A stretch of DNA of 64,000 nucleotides from Planctomycetota bacterium (GTDB taxonomy: Bacteria > Planctomycetota > Planctomycetia > Planctomycetales > Planctomycetaceae). Below are positions 61,136 through 64,000 of the stretch, one piece after another. The stretch covers positions 1-64,000 of the forward strand of contig JAFEBS010000052.1 of assembly GCA_018242525.1 (NCBI GenBank), read 5' to 3'. Position 1 is the first letter of the stretch; each line of letters begins with the position of its first letter. The notes beneath the pieces were generated by a model. It worked only from the letters and a program-made list of their open reading frames with translations, searched no databases and was not told the DNA's origin. Position numbers and translations under genes: made by a program.

Positions 61136-63718
61136 TTACTGCTGGCTCTCTTTCCACTTCTTCATCCCCTCATCCAGGAACGCGGCGAATTCGCCCTCCT
61201 TTTGTTCCAGGCCGAAGTAGCTCGACAGGATCGTCTTGCCGTCCGGAGTTACCACCGCATAGGACGGAAGTGTGACGTCTCCGAACCATTGCGTTTGCAG
61301 TCCATTGTTCCGTTTGAGCAACCGTTTGGCTTCCACGGGATCCGCGATTGTCGGGACTTTGTCGGCATACAGTTGCACCGGGACCAGTTTTTCCAGTCGG
61401 GACTTGTTCTGCGGTTGTCCCAGTTTCTTTTCCATCAGCCGGCAATTCACGCAGTTCACGCCCGTGAAGTCGAATAGCATTGGGCGATTCAGGGCGGTTG
61501 CAAGGGTAATCCCCTTATCGACATCCAACGTGAACCAGACCCCATGATGGGCCAGCATCGGTTCCGGCAAACCGTCAGGAGGTCCACCCCCCTTTTCTGC
61601 AGCGGCCTCATTTTCGAATCGCGGTGGTGCAAATGCGATGATCTGATCCATAATCCAGCCTCCCCCCCGCTCGTGGGTGATCAACCCCACCGCCAGATTG
61701 CAGCTCAACCCCAGGAAAGCCATCACCAGGATCAGCCGCCCCACGGAGATTCCCGTGGGGGGAACATCGTGGGCCAGCCGAAAGACTCCCAGCAGATACA
61801 GTGCAATGGCCAATGACAGCACCAGCCAGGAAATCATGACGAAGACGAAGTCAAACAGGACCGGTTCGGGATTCCAGGCCAGGTCAGCGACGCTGTAGAA
61901 CTTGACCGCCGCACCGATTTCGATCAACCCCATCACGACTTTGACGACATTCATCCAGCCGCCACTCTTGGGCAGTTGCTTGAGCAGGCTGGGGACCATC
62001 GCCAGGACGAAGAACGGCGAGGCGAAGGCGGCTCCGAATGCCAGCATCCCGATAATCGGCCAGTAGAATTGGCCCTGGGCGGCCGCCACCAGCAATGTCC
62101 CGGCGAACGCGAACGTACAGGTGAACGATGTCAGGGTGAATGTCAGCGCCATGAACATGGCACCCAGGTAGCCCCCCGCCTGTTCCTTATTCGCAGTGAA
62201 CGTCAGCAGGCCGCTGGGGATGCGGATTTCAAACATTCCCAGCATGTTGAAGGCAAACACGACAAAGACGGTGCCGATCGCCAGGTTCAACCATGGATTG
62301 TTGGCCAGTGCATTGAGTTGTGCGGCTCCAAAAATCGCGGCGATCCCCACCCCCAGGATCGTAAACGTGGCGACGATCGATCCGCAGAAGACGAATGCCA
62401 CCGTGATCGGTCGATGGTGTTCGGATTCACTCTGCTTCAGAAAAAAGCTGACGGTGATCGGAACCATCGGGAAGACGCAGGGAGTCAACAAGGAAACGAA
62501 GCCAAATCCGATCGCAGTCAACAGGAACCCGATCAGGCCTTGATCCTGCGGCTTTTTGCCGACCGGTGCGGCCGGCGTGTCATCCGGCTTGTCGACTGGT
62601 GGCTGAGGCCCCTTGGGAGGAACAACATCGATGACGCCACGACTCGGCGGTGTCTCGACTTCAGCGGCGGAAACATCGCCCAGTCGAAAGGGTACTCGCT
62701 TGGAGATACATGACTTTTCGCAGGTTTGGTACGAAAGCAATCCGCGGACACCGTATTTCCCAACGCCTGTGTCTGCCAGGACTTCAAATTGCCGAGTCCA
62801 GGTAACCTGATCGTGGTATGTCTCCATACGATATTCACCGTCATTTTCGATGTCCGGTGCTCGATCCGGCTGGAAGCCATCACCCAACGGCTTCAGCCCC
62901 TGCAATGCGTCCAGATCAACTTCTGTTGGCTTTCCTCCTTCACCTTGTGTCATCGAAAACGTATGCCACCCCTCGTCGAGTTGCATCGTGATCGAAAACG
63001 TCACCTTGTCACCAGGTTTGGCGTCTTGCGGAAACAGCTTGATTTTTAACAGTGCAGGATTCGTTTTTGGGCGCCCCGGTTCTGCTGGGCGCCCCGGACG
63101 TTCTTCGTGTTCAAAGGGGGCTGGCGGAGCAAGATTCGCCGGCTTGGCATCCGCCGCTGCGGTTGGCACAACCGTGAACTCATAAGACGGAATGATGGGA
63201 ATGCAGTTTCCCGGATTGTCGTCTGTCCCTTCGGAGCAGTACTGTCCATTCAATTCACCACTGACAGAGATCGTGCCCGGATCCGCACTCTTCGCGACCC
63301 GATAACGCTTTGTCCAGGTGACGTGATCATGGAATTTGGAGACTTCAACTTTAAATTCGGGCTCGAAGACGGTCTTGGGGTCGCGATCTGCGATGAACTC
63401 GGCATCGATCGGTTCCAGCCCGGTGGCCTTGGTTTCGATTTGCGTGCGACCATCGAATTGACCGGTCGTGCTGTAGATGTAGTAGCCCTTCGGGAGCTTG
63501 ACGTTGATGGACAGCGTCACTTCCTCACCCGGCTTCGCTCCGAGCGGGGACAGGGTCGACGTGAATTGCGCTTTCTCGGTGACCCGACCGGGTTTCAACC
63601 CCGTCAGATCTTGAAAGCCATCAAGCTGTGCGTTGGCCAGCGAGGTCCAGCAGACGAGCAGGGCGAGCGTACCCCAACGGAGGTTTCGAACCAGAAAACT
63701 GAAGCTTCGACCTGTCAT
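61136..63718 (-). CDS. dsbD: Thiol:disulfide interchange protein DsbD
   Basis: 860-residue membrane protein carrying electrons from the cytoplasm to the periplasm. Two N-terminal DsbD-alpha-like beta domains (each beginning near PGEEVTLSINVKLPKGYYIY and PGDKVTFSITMQLDEGWHTF) follow a signal peptide. The central DsbD/CcdA membrane domain starts near GFGFVSLLTPCVFPMVPITVSFFLK and continues with FTCTFAFAGTLLVAA. The C-terminal thioredoxin domain has CVNC in VNCVNCRLMEKKL. Two N-terminal alpha domains rather than one is unusual. I use the ATG at 63718 with AGGA 8 nt upstream; 63727 is an alternative start. It could keep secreted cysteine-rich proteins reduced. Confidence 0.92.
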   Translation of the reverse strand: MTGRSFSFLVRNLRWGTLALLVCWTSLANAQLDGFQDLTGLKPGRVTEKAQFTSTLSPLGAKPGEEVTLSINVKLPKGYYIYSTTGQFDGRTQIETKATGLEPIDAEFIADRDPKTVFEPEFKVEVSKFHDHVTWTKRYRVAKSADPGTISVSGELNGQYCSEGTDDNPGNCIPIIPSYEFTVVPTAAADAKPANLAPPAPFEHEERPGRPAEPGRPKTNPALLKIKLFPQDAKPGDKVTFSITMQLDEGWHTFSMTQGEGGKPTEVDLDALQGLKPLGDGFQPDRAPDIENDGEYRMETYHDQVTWTRQFEVLADTGVGKYGVRGLLSYQTCEKSCISKRVPFRLGDVSAAEVETPPSRGVIDVVPPKGPQPPVDKPDDTPAAPVGKKPQDQGLIGFLLTAIGFGFVSLLTPCVFPMVPITVSFFLKQSESEHHRPITVAFVFCGSIVATFTILGVGIAAIFGAAQLNALANNPWLNLAIGTVFVVFAFNMLGMFEIRIPSGLLTFTANKEQAGGYLGAMFMALTFTLTSFTCTFAFAGTLLVAAAQGQFYWPIIGMLAFGAAFASPFFVLAMVPSLLKQLPKSGGWMNVVKVVMGLIEIGAAVKFYSVADLAWNPEPVLFDFVFVMISWLVLSLAIALYLLGVFRLAHDVPPTGISVGRLILVMAFLGLSCNLAVGLITHERGGGWIMDQIIAFAPPRFENEAAAEKGGGPPDGLPEPMLAHHGVWFTLDVDKGITLATALNRPMLFDFTGVNCVNCRLMEKKLGQPQNKSRLEKLVPVQLYADKVPTIADPVEAKRLLKRNNGLQTQWFGDVTLPSYAVVTPDGKTILSSYFGLEQKEGEFAAFLDEGMKKWKESQQ

Positions 63719-64000
63719 TTCACGCATCCTGCGAAAAGGAATTCGTCCCGCCCAACCGTGGCGAGGGAGGTGGCGACCCCAAAGCAGTCAGCGTGCCACA
63801 CTGTCGGATTCCGGGTCCGATCCCTGCCGTTTGACGGGCCAACCTGTTCGTATTGTCCGGTCACCGTCCTGATCTGTCTGTCCGGACCAGTGACAAACCC
63901 CAACCAGCTCATCCCGCACAACCATTGACGGCAAAACATCTTAACGAATGCGATCCCGTTCTCCCATGCCACCACGGGACTCACGAGAGCGGAATCCATA
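63719..64000. other. Terminal 282 bp, no gene seen
   Basis: Sequence upstream of dsbD to the window end. An open frame on the minus strand has no recognisable product and Trp/Gly/Cys-rich random-like composition. The dsbD promoter is expected here but I cannot place it. Confidence 0.4.

Noticed and set aside
63715..63999. 94-codon minus-strand frame at the window end
   Set aside because: No signal peptide, no family and it overlaps the dsbD start region; more likely upstream non-coding DNA.

Overview
The window looks like a piece of a planctomycete chromosome (order Planctomycetales; genus not determinable from this sequence). The reasons are an adjacent DUF1592/DUF1588/DUF1585 cytochrome-like gene and DUF1552 gene, a secreted sulfatase, NHL beta-propeller proteins, a DUF1570 protein, an H4MPT-type C1 gene (fhcC), a giant tandem UvrA and many short palindromic repeats. 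It is GC-rich with short operons on both strands and no sign of plasmid or phage genes.

Layout. 1-4.6 kb: DUF1592-DUF1552 pair. 4.7-6.1 kb: polysaccharide flippase (minus). 6.7-8.6 kb: fhcC and a membrane-anchored alpha/beta hydrolase. 8.8-10.8 kb: a TIR-domain membrane protein translationally coupled to a secreted partner of unknown function, the most system-like novelty here. 11.2-14.5 kb: trpG/pabA-type amidotransferase, an NHL protein and a B12-binding radical SAM protein. 14.6-17.7 kb: two consecutive P-loop GTPases with a palindromic repeat between them. 17.9-22.1 kb: a second propeller protein, a 51-codon secreted ORF, a DUF2071 protein and a UDP-glucuronate 4-epimerase/decarboxylase pair. 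22.2-24.3 kb: a long, hairpin-rich leader, then a Cys-Ala-Pro repeat/HEAT protein with a strong terminator. 24.5-28.5 kb: asnS, an SGNH hydrolase, initiator tRNA and a RAYT transposase that appears to interrupt a four-helix-bundle gene. 28.9-31.5 kb: a PAS histidine kinase/NtrC-type regulator pair. 31.6-34.8 kb: sulfatase and a HAD phosphatase with a fused gene remnant. 35.2-43.6 kb: serpin, VIT-family transporter, a large autotransporter, an unknown protein and a pentapeptide-repeat protein. 43.7-50.9 kb: fused double UvrA. 51-54.3 kb: DUF1570 protein and a secreted STN-like protein. 54.5-63.7 kb: a two-domain hydrolase, universal stress protein, Ca2+-type P-type ATPase, an archaemetzincin-like metalloprotease and DsbD.

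Most genes act in the envelope or periplasm: secreted heme and propeller proteins, sulfatase, serpin, autotransporter, DsbD and the cysteine-rich protein. The DsbD reductase and the Cys-rich protein could be linked through disulfide chemistry, but that is inference. Five copies or partial copies of a palindrome family with core GGGTCTGACCC lie in intergenic DNA or at gene edges, and at least five other palindrome families are present. All assignments are by eye from motifs; no database search or structure prediction was run.
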